Assembly (NCBI GenBank): GCA_015492515.1
Contig: WGEZ01000060.1
Location: 1-43,886 of the forward strand
Source: Nitrospirota bacterium
Lineage (GTDB): Bacteria; Nitrospirota; Thermodesulfovibrionia; Thermodesulfovibrionales; JdFR-85
Reading direction: 5' to 3'
DNA: 43,886 bases
This document shows, one piece after another, positions 32,855 to 41,904 of this stretch. Numbering within the stretch: the stretch's first letter is position 1; the number at the start of each line of letters is the position of its first letter. The notes under the pieces were generated by a model, which was not told where the DNA came from, did no database searches, and worked only from the letters and a program-made list of their open reading frames with translations. The translations under genes and the position numbers were made by a program.

Positions 32855-34784
32855 GTTACTGACAGCCCTCTCCGCGCTCGCCGGCAACCTCGCGCTGGTC
32901 ATAACAGGCGAGCTGAACCCCCTCTTCGTGATATCCGGCTCCGCCATCTTCATCGGATACTACAGGGCGATCAGAGGGTATCCCCAGGCCCCGAGGCTCC
33001 TGGTGGGAGGGCTCTCAACCCTCGTTGTCTTCATATTCGTCATGGACGCCTTCCTCATTACAGGAGATATGATAACCGCGGTGGCCCATCTCACCCTGCT
33101 GTTTCACGCCATAAAGAGCTTTGACATGAAGGAACACTGGGATTCCCTCCAGGTCTTCTTCATGTCCCTGATCCAGTTGCTCCTCGCCTCAGAGCTTACA
33201 TTCTCGATCGTCTTCGGTGTGCTGTTTGTCATCTTTATGATCATAATGGTGGTTTCGATATCCTATTCACACCTGATCAAGGAAGGAAAGCCGAGGATGA
33301 GGCCCTTCGTCAGGCCCGTCACCGTTACAGCCCTGCTGGTCCTTCTGATGACGGTGCTCCTCTTCATAGCCCTGCCCCGCGTCAAGGGAAGGCTCTGGGG
33401 GAAAGGGATCGGCAGGGGTATAAGGACCGGCTTTTCCGAGACCCTCCAGCTCGGAAGCTTCGGGGAGGTGAAGCGTGATCCAACGGTGGTCATGAGGGTG
33501 AAGCTTGAACCGCGGCTGACACACAGCCCCTACCTCAGGGGTATGACCTTCGAGATATACAGGGACGACACCTGGCTCGACATAAAGGACGAGAGGTGGA
33601 GATACGTGAGTCACGACGGGCGGTTCAGCATAGAGGACTCATCGGGGACAGGGCTGATAAGGCAGGAGGTCCTGCTCGAGCCACTCGATACGGACCTGAT
33701 ATTCACCCTCAGGGGGACGACCGAGGTGGTTGCGGAGAGCAGGTTCCTCCTGAGGGACCTCTCCGGTTCCCTCTACATCCCGCAGAAGAGATCGAAGAGG
33801 ACGGGCTACACCGCCTTCAGCACCGATGAGGCGTTGCCTGTTTCAGAGCCGCTCCCCTTATATCTGCAGCTCCCGGAAGGTTCGGAACGGATAAAGAGGC
33901 TTGCCGAGGATGTGGCGCGGGAAGGCGGCTCTGACCTCGAACGTGCAGGGCTGATACAGCGGTATCTGAAGGAGAACTATACCTACTCCCTGAAGGTCGA
34001 TCCACCTGCAGAGGGCATGGACCCTGTCGAGGACTTCCTCTTCAGGACAAGGAAGGGTTACTGTGAGCACTATGCCACCTCTATGGTGCTCATGCTGAGG
34101 TCGATAGGGATACCGGCAAGGGTGGTGTCAGGGTTCCTCGGTGGCGAGTACAACAGATACGGCGGCTATCTGATCGTCCGCCAGAGCGACGCCCATACCT
34201 GGGTCGAGGCGGCGATAGACGGCCACTGGGTGAGGTTCGATCCAACCCCGGGTGGTGTGAGTGGACCGAAGCCGGAGACGGTGCTCCTCTACCTCGACCT
34301 GCTGAAGCTCCACTGGGAGAGGTATGTTGTGGGTTACAGCAGGTTCGACCAGATGAGGCTCTTCAGCTCCCTCTCCGCTTCGTTAAGGCCGCCGAGGGTC
34401 TTCAGAGACGGTGGATGGAGGGCCCCTGCACCGACTCTCCTGCTGATCGGCGTGGTGCCGGTCGTCCTGCTCCTCATCGTCAGGCTCTACAGAAGACCGA
34501 AGAGGTACAGCCAGGCAAGCCGGTATTACCTCGACATAAGAAGAAGGTTGGGCAGGACGACCAGGGTGAAGGACTCGCACACAGGCGGTGAGATCCTCGC
34601 CGGCCTGGAGGGGCTGGACAGCGAGAAGGCCCTGCTCATCAAGGAGTTCTTCGACCTTTACGGCAGGATACGCTTCGGCGGACATAAGGCCGAGGGATTA
34701 ATGGTAGAATACAAGGCTGCATACAGAAGGGTGAAGAGATTGAAGATCGACGTGCAGCAGGACCGAGGTCTCGATAGTCGGTAA
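32838..34784 (+). CDS. Membrane transglutaminase-like protease/peptidase (TgpA-type)
   Basis: This 648-residue protein has about six N-terminal TM helices (residues 5-180) and a C-terminal TM near 535-555. A periplasmic transglutaminase-like domain carries the triad Cys409 (GYCEHYA), His453 (DAHTWVEA) and Asp468 (RFDPTPG). A DUF4129-like tail follows. The ATG at 32838 (MPRTYKLLTALSALAG) is chosen over upstream in-frame codons because those lie deep inside the DUF58 gene and the TM region begins here. Together with MoxR and DUF58 it forms the common three-gene envelope module; its substrate is unknown. Confidence 0.92.
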   Translation: MPRTYKLLTALSALAGNLALVITGELNPLFVISGSAIFIGYYRAIRGYPQAPRLLVGGLSTLVVFIFVMDAFLITGDMITAVAHLTLLFHAIKSFDMKEHWDSLQVFFMSLIQLLLASELTFSIVFGVLFVIFMIIMVVSISYSHLIKEGKPRMRPFVRPVTVTALLVLLMTVLLFIALPRVKGRLWGKGIGRGIRTGFSETLQLGSFGEVKRDPTVVMRVKLEPRLTHSPYLRGMTFEIYRDDTWLDIKDERWRYVSHDGRFSIEDSSGTGLIRQEVLLEPLDTDLIFTLRGTTEVVAESRFLLRDLSGSLYIPQKRSKRTGYTAFSTDEALPVSEPLPLYLQLPEGSERIKRLAEDVAREGGSDLERAGLIQRYLKENYTYSLKVDPPAEGMDPVEDFLFRTRKGYCEHYATSMVLMLRSIGIPARVVSGFLGGEYNRYGGYLIVRQSDAHTWVEAAIDGHWVRFDPTPGGVSGPKPETVLLYLDLLKLHWERYVVGYSRFDQMRLFSSLSASLRPPRVFRDGGWRAPAPTLLLIGVVPVVLLLIVRLYRRPKRYSQASRYYLDIRRRLGRTTRVKDSHTGGEILAGLEGLDSEKALLIKEFFDLYGRIRFGGHKAEGLMVEYKAAYRRVKRLKIDVQQDRGLDSR

Positions 34785-34802
34785 CCTGGGGAGGGAGGAT
34801 GG

Positions 34803-35543
34803 ATGGAGCAGTTTGTTCTGATCCTGTCAGCCACCATGGCCGTAAGCCTCATCTCACTGGCGGGGATATTCTTCGTCGGGATGAAGGACGAGAGGATGGA
34901 GGACTTCCTCGAACACCTCGTGGCCTTTGCAGCGGGAGGGCTCCTTGGCGGCGCCTTCTTTCACCTCCTTCCCGAGTCTTTGACGGACGCGAACCCCTCA
35001 GGCATCCAGCATGTACTCTTCGGGATCATCGTCTTCTTCGTGATAGAGAAGCTCTTTCACTGGAGGCACTGCCACCAGGACCACTGCGAGGTCCACACGT
35101 TCACCTACCTCAACCTCATCGGCGACGGCATCCACAACTTCATCGACGGAATGATCATAGCCGCAGCCTTCGTCTCCGATCCCAGGCTCGGTCTGGTCAC
35201 CACCCTGGCCGTAGCCGCCCACGAGATACCGCAGGAGATCGGGGACTTCGCCGTCCTCGTATACGGCGGGTTCAGCAGGACGAGGGCCCTCGTTTATAAC
35301 CTCCTGACCGCACTTACCGCCGTCATCGGAGCCGTCATCGCCTACGTCACCTTCGGACAGGTCCTCTGGCTGAGGGCTTTCCTGATTCCCTTCACTGCCG
35401 GGGGGTTCATCTATATCGCCCTCGTCGACCTCATCCCCGAGCTCCACAGGAGGACAAAGGGTGGAAAGCTGATGGTCCAGATGACCTTCCTGGCCCTTGG
35501 ACTTGTCATAATGTGGGGGTTGAGGCTGCTCTTCGGAGAATGA
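34803..35543 (+). CDS. ZIP-family divalent metal transporter
   Basis: This 246-residue protein has about eight TM helices and the family metal-binding motifs HNFIDG (TM4) and HEIPQEIGD (TM5), plus a His/Cys-rich loop (HWRHCHQDHCEVH) between TM3 and TM4. It takes zinc or other divalent metals into the cytoplasm, or moves them by gradient. GGGAGGGAGG precedes the ATG. It follows the transglutaminase gene by 18 bp and converges on merA. Confidence 0.92.
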   Translation: MEQFVLILSATMAVSLISLAGIFFVGMKDERMEDFLEHLVAFAAGGLLGGAFFHLLPESLTDANPSGIQHVLFGIIVFFVIEKLFHWRHCHQDHCEVHTFTYLNLIGDGIHNFIDGMIIAAAFVSDPRLGLVTTLAVAAHEIPQEIGDFAVLVYGGFSRTRALVYNLLTALTAVIGAVIAYVTFGQVLWLRAFLIPFTAGGFIYIALVDLIPELHRRTKGGKLMVQMTFLALGLVIMWGLRLLFGE

Positions 35544-35561
35544 CCAAGCCCTATCCTTCCA

Positions 35562-36968
35562 TCACTCGACACAGCAGGCCATGTCGTCAAGATTCTGCTC
35601 GAAACTCTGGGCAACCTTCTTGATGACCTCGCTTAATGTGGGGAAAACATGCACCGTCTCCCTGATATCATAAATGGTCATTTTGTTCTTTATTGCATAG
35701 GTGGCCGTAGTGATTATATCAGCCGCCATGGGCCCCACCATATGAACGCCCATCACCTGCTTCGTCTCCGGTTCGACAACCATATTGATTAATCCCCTTG
35801 TATCCTTTATTGCGGCGGCCTTCTCCACGTGCTCAAGCGATATCGTCCTGCAGAGACAGACGTTGTGTTTCTCCATGTACTCCGCCTCTGTCATCCCCAC
35901 CGAGGCGACCTCGGGCGAAGTGAAAACGGCCCTCGGTACCTCGAGGTAATCGATCGTTCTGCCGGCGTCTTCGAACATGTTCAGCACCGCGATGTTACCC
36001 TGCTTTGCAGCCACCGTCTCAAGGGGCATCAGACCGGTCACGTCCCCTGCCGCGTAGATATGCCTCTGCGAGGTCTGCAGGTATTCGTTCACCCTGACGA
36101 AGCCCTTCTCGTCGACTTCGACACCTGACTTCTCGATATCGAGCCCCTCCGTGTTCGCCTTAAGACCGGTGGCTATGAGGAGGCCCTCGGCGCTTATCCT
36201 CTGCCTCCCCTTGTCTTTTACGTCGACCACGAGCTCCACCCCTCCCCTCGATCTCTTCGCCTCCCTGACGGATGTCCCCGTAAGGATGGTGATCCCTTCC
36301 TCTTCAAGATATTTTTGCAGTTCCCTTGCGATCATCTCGTCAAATTTCGTAAGGATCCTGTCGGACCGCTGCAGCACGGTGACCTTTATGCCGAAGTGAT
36401 GGAAGATCTGCGAGAACTCCATTGCTTCGGGCCCGCCGCCGAAGATGATCATCGATTCAGGCCTCTTCTCCAAACCGAATACCGTCCTGTTTGTCAGATA
36501 CTCGACGTCTTCGATCCCTTTCACAGGTGGAATGAATGTAGACGCCCCTGTTGCAATGAGGATGTTCTCGGACTCAAACTCTTCGTCTCCGACCGTCACG
36601 GTGTGGGGATCTCTGAAGGCTGCGTGTCCTTCCCTGAAATCCACGTATTGCTGTTTTTCGATAACATTGAGATAGTTCTTCCTCTGAAAACCCCTTACCA
36701 TCTCCCTCGTCTCTCTCAACGCCTCCACGAAGTCCGCCTCTCCCTGCACGGAGATCGCCCTGAACCTGCTCCTTGTGGGATAGTAATACTCTGCTCCCTG
36801 ACGGAGCATGATCTTCGATGGAACGCATCCGACATTTACACACGTGCCTCCGAGGGGGAGGATGTTTCTGTCATTAATTAGCAAGGTCCTTTTCTTGAGT
36901 TGATTCGCCCTGTTGGCTGCCGCAAAGGCGGCGGCACCGCCTCCGATAATGATCAGGTCATATCTCAT
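35562..36968 (-). CDS. merA: Mercuric reductase MerA (no N-terminal HMA domain)
   Basis: This 468-residue flavoprotein disulfide reductase reduces Hg(II) to volatile Hg(0) with NAD(P)H. It has the FAD-binding DLIIIGGGAAAFAAANRA, the redox pair GGTCVNVGCVPSK (Cys43, Cys48), and NAD fold IFGGGPEAMEF. The vicinal C-terminal pair Cys465-Cys466 (MACCVE) delivers Hg from the partner subunit and separates MerA from dihydrolipoamide dehydrogenase. The start at 36968 follows AAAGGAGGT; an in-frame ATG at 36995 has no such site. The N-terminal metal-binding domain is absent, as in short MerA forms. It is the last gene of the mer-type operon. Confidence 0.93.
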   Translation of the reverse strand: MRYDLIIIGGGAAAFAAANRANQLKKRTLLINDRNILPLGGTCVNVGCVPSKIMLRQGAEYYYPTRSRFRAISVQGEADFVEALRETREMVRGFQRKNYLNVIEKQQYVDFREGHAAFRDPHTVTVGDEEFESENILIATGASTFIPPVKGIEDVEYLTNRTVFGLEKRPESMIIFGGGPEAMEFSQIFHHFGIKVTVLQRSDRILTKFDEMIARELQKYLEEEGITILTGTSVREAKRSRGGVELVVDVKDKGRQRISAEGLLIATGLKANTEGLDIEKSGVEVDEKGFVRVNEYLQTSQRHIYAAGDVTGLMPLETVAAKQGNIAVLNMFEDAGRTIDYLEVPRAVFTSPEVASVGMTEAEYMEKHNVCLCRTISLEHVEKAAAIKDTRGLINMVVEPETKQVMGVHMVGPMAADIITTATYAIKNKMTIYDIRETVHVFPTLSEVIKKVAQSFEQNLDDMACCVE

Positions 36969-37025
36969 GATACCTCCTTTCTCCTGGGTCTTCAATGCTG
37001 GTAGTTGAAGCTGAATGACATTTTC

Positions 37026-37229
37026 CTACTCACAGCATGGGCCAGAGTTTATGCTATATCCGTGCCTGACAAAGGCCCTCTTGAGGCTCTTCTTCTCCTC
37101 GGGAGTCAGGGATGTATACAGAGAGACGACCTTCTCCTTTGAGCGTTTCTCTGTGCATCAATGCTGCGATTCATTGCAACACGACCGGTCCGTTTCTCTA
37201 AGGCTCCATAATGCTTGCCATGTATCCAA
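37026..37229 (-). other. Short ORF with in-frame TGA and SECIS-like hairpin (candidate small selenoprotein or remnant)
   Basis: In the 229-bp gap between merP and merA, one minus-strand frame is open from a TTG at 37229 to TAG at 37028-37026, apart from one TGA at 37160-37158. Upstream of TGA it reads SCCNESQH; downstream, CTEKRSKEKVVSLYTSLTPE and then GYSINSGPCCE. After the TGA a hairpin GGAGA/TCTCT (37137-37133, 37126-37122) exposes the loop AGGTCG, with GGT starting 27 nt after the TGA, the same offset as in the candidate selenocytochrome gene of this operon. There is no ATG start, and the 5' part overlaps merP by 32 bp. It may be a small Cys-rich selenoprotein or a decayed gene. Confidence 0.35.
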
Positions 37230-37518
37230 GGTCCTCTATAGTCTTTATCATCTGTTCCACGGTTACCTTACCATCCTGATACATGACGGTCGCCTTTTCT
37301 TCCTTGTAACTCACCTCTGCCTTGACTACACCTGGAAGCCTCTTTAATGCTGCCTTGATCGTGGCCGGGCAGGAGACACAGGTCATCCCATCAACCTTCA
37401 GTGTGACCTGCTTTAAGTTATCTTCGGCACTCAATACACTGCCTGCTGAAACCAACAGTAACCCCATCAGGACAACCATTGAGATAACCATCCTTTGAAA
37501 GTGGATATACTTTTTCAT
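37198..37518 (-). CDS. merP: Periplasmic mercury-binding protein MerP-like (HMA domain)
   Basis: This 106-residue protein has a signal peptide (VISMVVLMGLLLVSAGSVLS) and a heavy-metal-associated domain with GMTCVSC, the Hg-binding pair. MerP shuttles Hg(II) to MerT. Two starts are possible. ATG 37518 follows AAAGGAGGT at about 10 nt and places the signal peptide correctly. ATG 37614 has a stronger GGAGGAGG but adds a 32-residue non-signal leader. I prefer 37518. Confidence 0.9.
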   Translation of the reverse strand: MKKYIHFQRMVISMVVLMGLLLVSAGSVLSAEDNLKQVTLKVDGMTCVSCPATIKAALKRLPGVVKAEVSYKEEKATVMYQDGKVTVEQMIKTIEDLGYMASIMEP

Positions 37519-37636
37519 TGATACCAGACCTCCTTTTGTAAAATTTAGCCCTTTTGGTCTTAATGTTGAGCCTCTCAGGATAAGGCTATGTGGACGCCAA
37601 TAACTGGATAACATGTACCTCCTCCACTACTGCCTC

Positions 37637-38059
37637 CTATGCCAGTTGTGCGATGAGATAGGGGAGTACCAGAAGAACAGCCACAACAACCGTGGCGATC
37701 CAGAGGACAGCCTTCTGGAGCCTCTTTGTTTTGGGTGCAGCACAGATACCACCCGGTTCACATTCCTTTGGTTTTTTGTAGACACTGTAAAAACCTGCAA
37801 CAAGAAAACCGATAGTAAAGAGGATGAAGATCGGCTTGTAGGGCTCAAGCGCCCGCAGGCTTCCGATCCATGCACCGCTTACCCCGAGCATCACAAGGAC
37901 AAAGGGACCCACGCAGCAGGCAGATGCCAGCAGTGCGGTAACAATTGCCAGAGGGCCAAACGAGAAAAATCTCTTTTGTTTCATACTCTCACCGGTGGCA
38001 TTTACTTCTGCTGGAGCACAGCAGGGCTGATCTGCTGTGGCAGGAATCTTATCTTTCAT
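37637..38059 (-). CDS. merT: Mercuric ion transport protein MerT
   Basis: This 140-residue membrane protein has about three TM helices and the TM1 Cys pair ASACCVGPFVLVMLGVSGAW that takes Hg(II) from MerP. A second Cys pair lies in the cytoplasmic loop (CEPGGIC). The N-terminal extension carries another CC (DQPCCAP). GGGAGGTGTAAAG precedes the ATG at 38059. It is preceded by the CopZ-like gene (15 bp) and followed by merP. Confidence 0.9.
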   Translation of the reverse strand: MKDKIPATADQPCCAPAEVNATGESMKQKRFFSFGPLAIVTALLASACCVGPFVLVMLGVSGAWIGSLRALEPYKPIFILFTIGFLVAGFYSVYKKPKECEPGGICAAPKTKRLQKAVLWIATVVVAVLLVLPYLIAQLA

Positions 38060-38074
38060 CTTTACACCTCCCTC

Positions 38075-38590
38075 TCATTTTACCTTACAGCAGTCTTTAT
38101 TTCCCTTGTCCACAATTTGATCCTCCTTTATACCCAGCTCAAGGAGCACTTCATTCACAAAATGATTCACAGTGCTGAGGCAGCATGAACCCTGAGGGTT
38201 TCTGGTCTCACATGAGCATCCCTCTTCTTTCATACGAGATTTGATGTCCTCAATAACTGTGGTTTTACCGGTCCTTTTAATCTCGTCGTATATCTCCTCC
38301 AGTGAATGATTAAAACAATAGCAGAGTGGCCGGGGAGGAGAGTCCTCCTTGATCCCCACCCTGACTGTAAGATCCTCTTTGTAAAAAGGCTGGATGCCAT
38401 CTTCGGAGAAGTAAACCACGTTGCAGTCTCCGGTGTTACAGAAAAAGTACTGGTTGACCGTAATACGTCCCTGTCTTTCCTTTTTGATGAGAGAGCGTAA
38501 GGTGGTCATCTTCACGGCACTGCCCTTACTGCCGCAGGATGGGCATCGGGCAGTCTGCTTACCTGCTGTTTCTGTCTTGATCGTATCCAT
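38075..38590 (-). CDS. CopZ-like iron-sulfur/zinc metallochaperone
   Basis: This 171-residue protein resembles the N-terminal part of Archaeoglobus CopZ: a zinc-type pair (CPSCGSKG...CNTGDC) and a BFD-like [2Fe-2S] site (CYCF near 95, then CSCETRNPQGSCC). It lacks a C-terminal HMA domain. The start at 38590 is set by AAAGGAGAAAGG; in-frame ATGs at 38611 and 38608 lie upstream. The preceding cytochrome gene stops at 38608, within this context. It probably receives Hg or Cu in the cytoplasm and is common in mer operons lacking MerR. Confidence 0.82.
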   Translation of the reverse strand: MDTIKTETAGKQTARCPSCGSKGSAVKMTTLRSLIKKERQGRITVNQYFFCNTGDCNVVYFSEDGIQPFYKEDLTVRVGIKEDSPPRPLCYCFNHSLEEIYDEIKRTGKTTVIEDIKSRMKEEGCSCETRNPQGSCCLSTVNHFVNEVLLELGIKEDQIVDKGNKDCCKVK

Positions 38591-38607
38591 AAACCTTTCT
38601 CCTTTCA

Positions 38608-41286
38608 TCATTTCTTCAAAGAGACCCTCCTCTGAGCTGTTGCCATCACCACCGGCGGGTTGGTGGACTCAAGGGTATTCATCGCTGCCATCCGGGCCGG
38701 TATCTCCTCGTTCAGTATCTTCTCCTTGATCTCGGCTGGAGAGGACTCTATGCGCCTGATGATGGCCTTCTGCATACGGTTCTTGGCTTCAGACGGCGGG
38801 GTTACGAACCAGACGTAAATCAACGATGCCTTCACCGTGAGGGTCTCTATCGCGCCTTCCATATCCGGTTTTCCTTCGAATCGTTCAACGAACTTCTTCT
38901 GAGGAGGGATCATGAAGTCCACCCTGCCTGCCATATCACTCACCATGGAAGGTCTGAAGCCGTCATTGCCCACGATGTCCCATCCGTACTCCTTCTGTAC
39001 AGAGAAGACCTCCCATCCGTCCTTGTCTTCCGCCCAGACCTTGAGCAGTACTCGTGAGCGGGGCGGTCAACCATCTGGTATGCTGTGTCCTGTCCGGTTT
39101 TCCAGTTCCAGTTCCACCTGTAATATCCCCTTTTGCACCTCTGCCCTCAGAAACCGCATCTTCACCGCCCTCCTGAGCATATCCGGGTCTCTGCTTCCGG
39201 GCATGAGGTGGCTGACACGACCGCGGTCGTCCAGGTACCGCTGAAGACCCGTCAGGGAGAAGAGCCAGTTGAGAAATCTTGATTTCTCTTTCATCACCCC
39301 CATGGTGTCGCGCATATGACAGGACTGGCAGGTTACCCCTTCCCTTGCATACTCTGTCTTTGCAAGGCCTCGGTAAACAGTGCAGCACGGGGTTGTGGGC
39401 TCTTCAGGATGTGGTATGTTGATACCGTTGTAGTCATGGCAGGAAGAGCAGAGCTCGGATGAACGTGTCAGATCAGTACGAAATAGGCTGTGATAGGGCG
39501 GTACAGAGTTGACCTCATAGGTTGCAGGTGCTGTCCAGTCGTAGTCCTTTGCATCCACATACCTGACCATGTGACAGGAGGTGCATGTCACCCCCTCGCT
39601 GGGCAGGTACTCGCCATTGAGCACCCTCCTGGAGAGCTCCTCTGCACGTGCCTTGCCGAGGAACTTTGTTGCTGGGTCGTGACAGTTAAAGCAGTACTCC
39701 GGCATTTTGCCCTCTGTAGAATAGTTAAAGATTGTATACATGGCCCTGAATGTGGGTGTATGGATAGATCGGGAATGGTATGACTTCTTCCATTGTCTGT
39801 ACTCACGGGGGTGGCATCCCTTGCAGTTTTCAGCTGAAGGGAAGGGGTCTGCAGAGACACCGGGCACAGGCTCTCTCACTGTGCTCCCCCTCGTAGGGGA
39901 GTCAGGCGGGGTCTGAAGACGGACCTTCTGTGCAGGCCCTGGTGTGCCGCTGTCAGGTGAGCAGCCGACAAGGATTGGTAGTCCCAGAAGCACTGCAATG
40001 GTCATGGTCTTGACAGCGGTGCCGAGGCTGCCCTTACGGCCCTGCAGCACCTGTGCTCCTTTGCTGAGCACCACACCATAACCGATCAGAATGCCATACA
40101 CCGTCATCGCCAAAATCCGTCCCATCCATTCATGTATAATATCTGTATACCGGACTGCCCATAAACCTACTGACTCCATGAGATAGAAGGACTTCCATTG
40201 GGCAATACCTGTCCCGATCATGACAAGGATACCACAAAGCAGGTACCAGTAGGTAAGTTTCACCTTCACAGAAGAGACGGGTCTTCCCGGGGTCAGTCCC
40301 CGTTTTATCTCATCAAGTAGGCTGCGGAGCCAGTCCTCGGGCAGGCGCATCTTCTGCCTGAGAGAAGGACTGAAGGCGAGACAGATTAGATGCACTGCTG
40401 CGGTTACTACAAGTCCCAGTGCTGACAGCCGGTGAACGAGGCTTCTGATGTCGTCTGAGCCAAGCAAGGATATCACGAACCTGCTCACCCTGTGCATCAG
40501 AATCTCCATCACCCCGCCTGATGGAGGAGAGTAAAGCAGGCTGACCCCGGTAAGATCAAGGGGGATAAAGAAGATGATGAAAAAGAGCAACTGTACCCAC
40601 AGCCAGCGGGGCCACTTCGGTTTCTCCGGCAGGGGTTCTCCCCTCAGGTTACGGATCCACTGCAGTATAAAGAGCAGTCCAAGTGCAAAGAGACCGAGCG
40701 TCAGCACTCCCATTATCCCTTTGACCACTAACGTGGATAGGGTATCCTTACGGTAGAGTGTGCGGCCGGTAGCAGGGGTGCTCAGTATCGCTGCCATCCT
40801 GGCCTTATCACCGGTGGTCCCCGCATGGCAGCCGGCACATATGAGGCCTGTATTGGCGGGATTGATCGGTGACAGTGCCTCTGTGCGGGGCAGCTCGTGG
40901 CCGGCATGGCAGAAGATACAGGTGGGGACATTCTTCTTTCCCAGTGATAGGTGTTTGCCATGATAGGTGGAGTTGAATATCCTCACCTGTGCATCATGAC
41001 ACCTGCCACAGGTCCTTACATCTTTACCGCGGGTAAGGGGAGAATTTGATGCTTCGGGGTTGGTCTTTCCATGGGGGGCATGGCAGGACAGACATGTGAG
41101 CCTCTCAGCACCCGTCTGTTCAGGGGCATGCACACTCGCATTTACCTCAGACTCCGAAGAGGCATGACACCTTGCGCAATCCTGCCCACTGTAAAATCCC
41201 ACCTTGCCGGCATCCACTGCTACAGAAGATAACATGACCAGCAATGGAACCAGTACAAAAGGTGGCCATGCTCTATTTACAACCAT
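38608..41286 (-). CDS. Ten-heme membrane cytochrome with in-frame TGA (candidate selenoprotein)
   Basis: Read through the TGA at 39069-39067, this gene gives one 892-residue protein with Sec (or another residue) at position 740. It has a signal-like N terminus (FVLVPLLVMLSSVAVDAG) and five CxxCH motifs (CARCH, CLSCH, CGRCH, CIFCH, CAGCH). A central membrane region of about five TM helices follows, with b-type-heme-like His (MHRVSRFV, VHRLSALGLVVTAAVHL). Then come five more CxxCH motifs (CKGCH, CFNCH, CTSCH, CSSCH, CQSCH). After TGHSIPDG-TGA the reading frame continues as PPRSRVLLKVWAEDKDGWEV, with normal coding character for 122 codons to the stop at 38608. An in-frame stop without Sec would cut the C-terminal domain. 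It could move electrons between the quinone pool and the periplasm. The family resembles cytochrome c554/NapC-like multihemes. Confidence 0.75.
39030..39069 (-). promoter_or_regulatory. Candidate bacterial SECIS element at the in-frame TGA
   Basis: On the mRNA, TGA (39069-39067) is followed after 18 nt by the stem CTGCTC (39048-39043) / GGGCGG (39035-39030) with loop AAGGTCT (39042-39036). The stem has two G-U pairs, and GGTCT matches the E. coli fdhF SECIS loop core. Stop-to-loop distance (24 nt) is in the usual range for bacterial SECIS. An alternative pairing CCGCCC (39066-39061) / GGGCGG competes, so folding should be modelled. Confidence 0.6.
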
Positions 41287-41293
41287 AAACGCT

Positions 41294-41809
41294 TCACTCA
41301 GTAGCAGCCCTTACAAAGGCCTCAACCATTGGGTCCATCCTCTTCCTCGCCATCTTTGTGAGCTTTTCGTTGCCATAGTGTGCAAACAGATAAGACGGAC
41401 GGTAGTAGATGACAACGATACCGCCGTCATTGAGTTCACGTACTGTAATTCGCATGGGCATTTCAAGGGCGGCAAGGGGTTCCACGGTGAGGAACTTCGC
41501 GGCCACCTGTGGCTTTGCAAACCCGATGGTTATGCTCTTTCTGCTTTCGATCCCCACTATCTTCATCATATTCTGATGATTCGCCTCGAAGACAATATTG
41601 AGCCCTTTGCCTTTAATCGCATCCTTGAGCTTCTTGACGGTGACTTCAAAGGAATTTGAAGACTTAACGACAACAGGCTGGCCCTTCGATAGAGCCATTG
41701 CAGGCGAACTCACGAGCACAAACAAGAATGCGATCAAACAGGTCAGAACATGGATACGTGTCCTCAGCTGACTGGTAAGGTGCTTTCTTATCCTTTCAGG
41801 TTTGTTCAT
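41294..41809 (-). CDS. DUF302-domain exported protein
   Basis: This 171-residue protein has an N-terminal hydrophobic segment (VLTCLIAFLFVLVSSPAMA) and a DUF302 domain (SFEVTVKKLKDAIKGKGLNI, SITIGFAKPQVAAKFL, PMRITVRELNDGGIVVIYYRP). DUF302 proteins are often linked to metal or sulfur redox genes, but their function is unknown. The start at 41809 is set by GGAGGTTGTT before the ATG; ATG 41824 is the in-frame alternative. The cytochrome gene begins 7 bp after its stop. The sensor gene lies 95 bp upstream. Confidence 0.82.
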   Translation of the reverse strand: MNKPERIRKHLTSQLRTRIHVLTCLIAFLFVLVSSPAMALSKGQPVVVKSSNSFEVTVKKLKDAIKGKGLNIVFEANHQNMMKIVGIESRKSITIGFAKPQVAAKFLTVEPLAALEMPMRITVRELNDGGIVVIYYRPSYLFAHYGNEKLTKMARKRMDPMVEAFVRAATE

Positions 41810-41904
41810 AACAACCTCCTCCAAGTTTATGAATGTAAAATTTTTAAGCAGCAGACATGCTTCCTCCGCCTTATGAATACCAATTATGGGATACTATATT
41901 ACGC

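Noticed and set aside
37015-37347. Plus-strand ORF of 110 codons across the merP-merA gap
   Set aside because: It is antisense to merP, and no domain or ribosome-binding site supports it.
37519-37614. N-terminal extension of MerP from ATG 37614
   Set aside because: It places 32 charged residues before the signal peptide. The ATG at 37518 has its own AAAGGAGG, although the upstream site is also strong.
39067-41286. Simple C-terminal truncation or frameshift of the cytochrome gene
   Set aside because: The downstream coding continues in the same frame, not a shifted one, and a SECIS-like hairpin follows the TGA. A plain nonsense mutation remains possible and is recorded in the finding.
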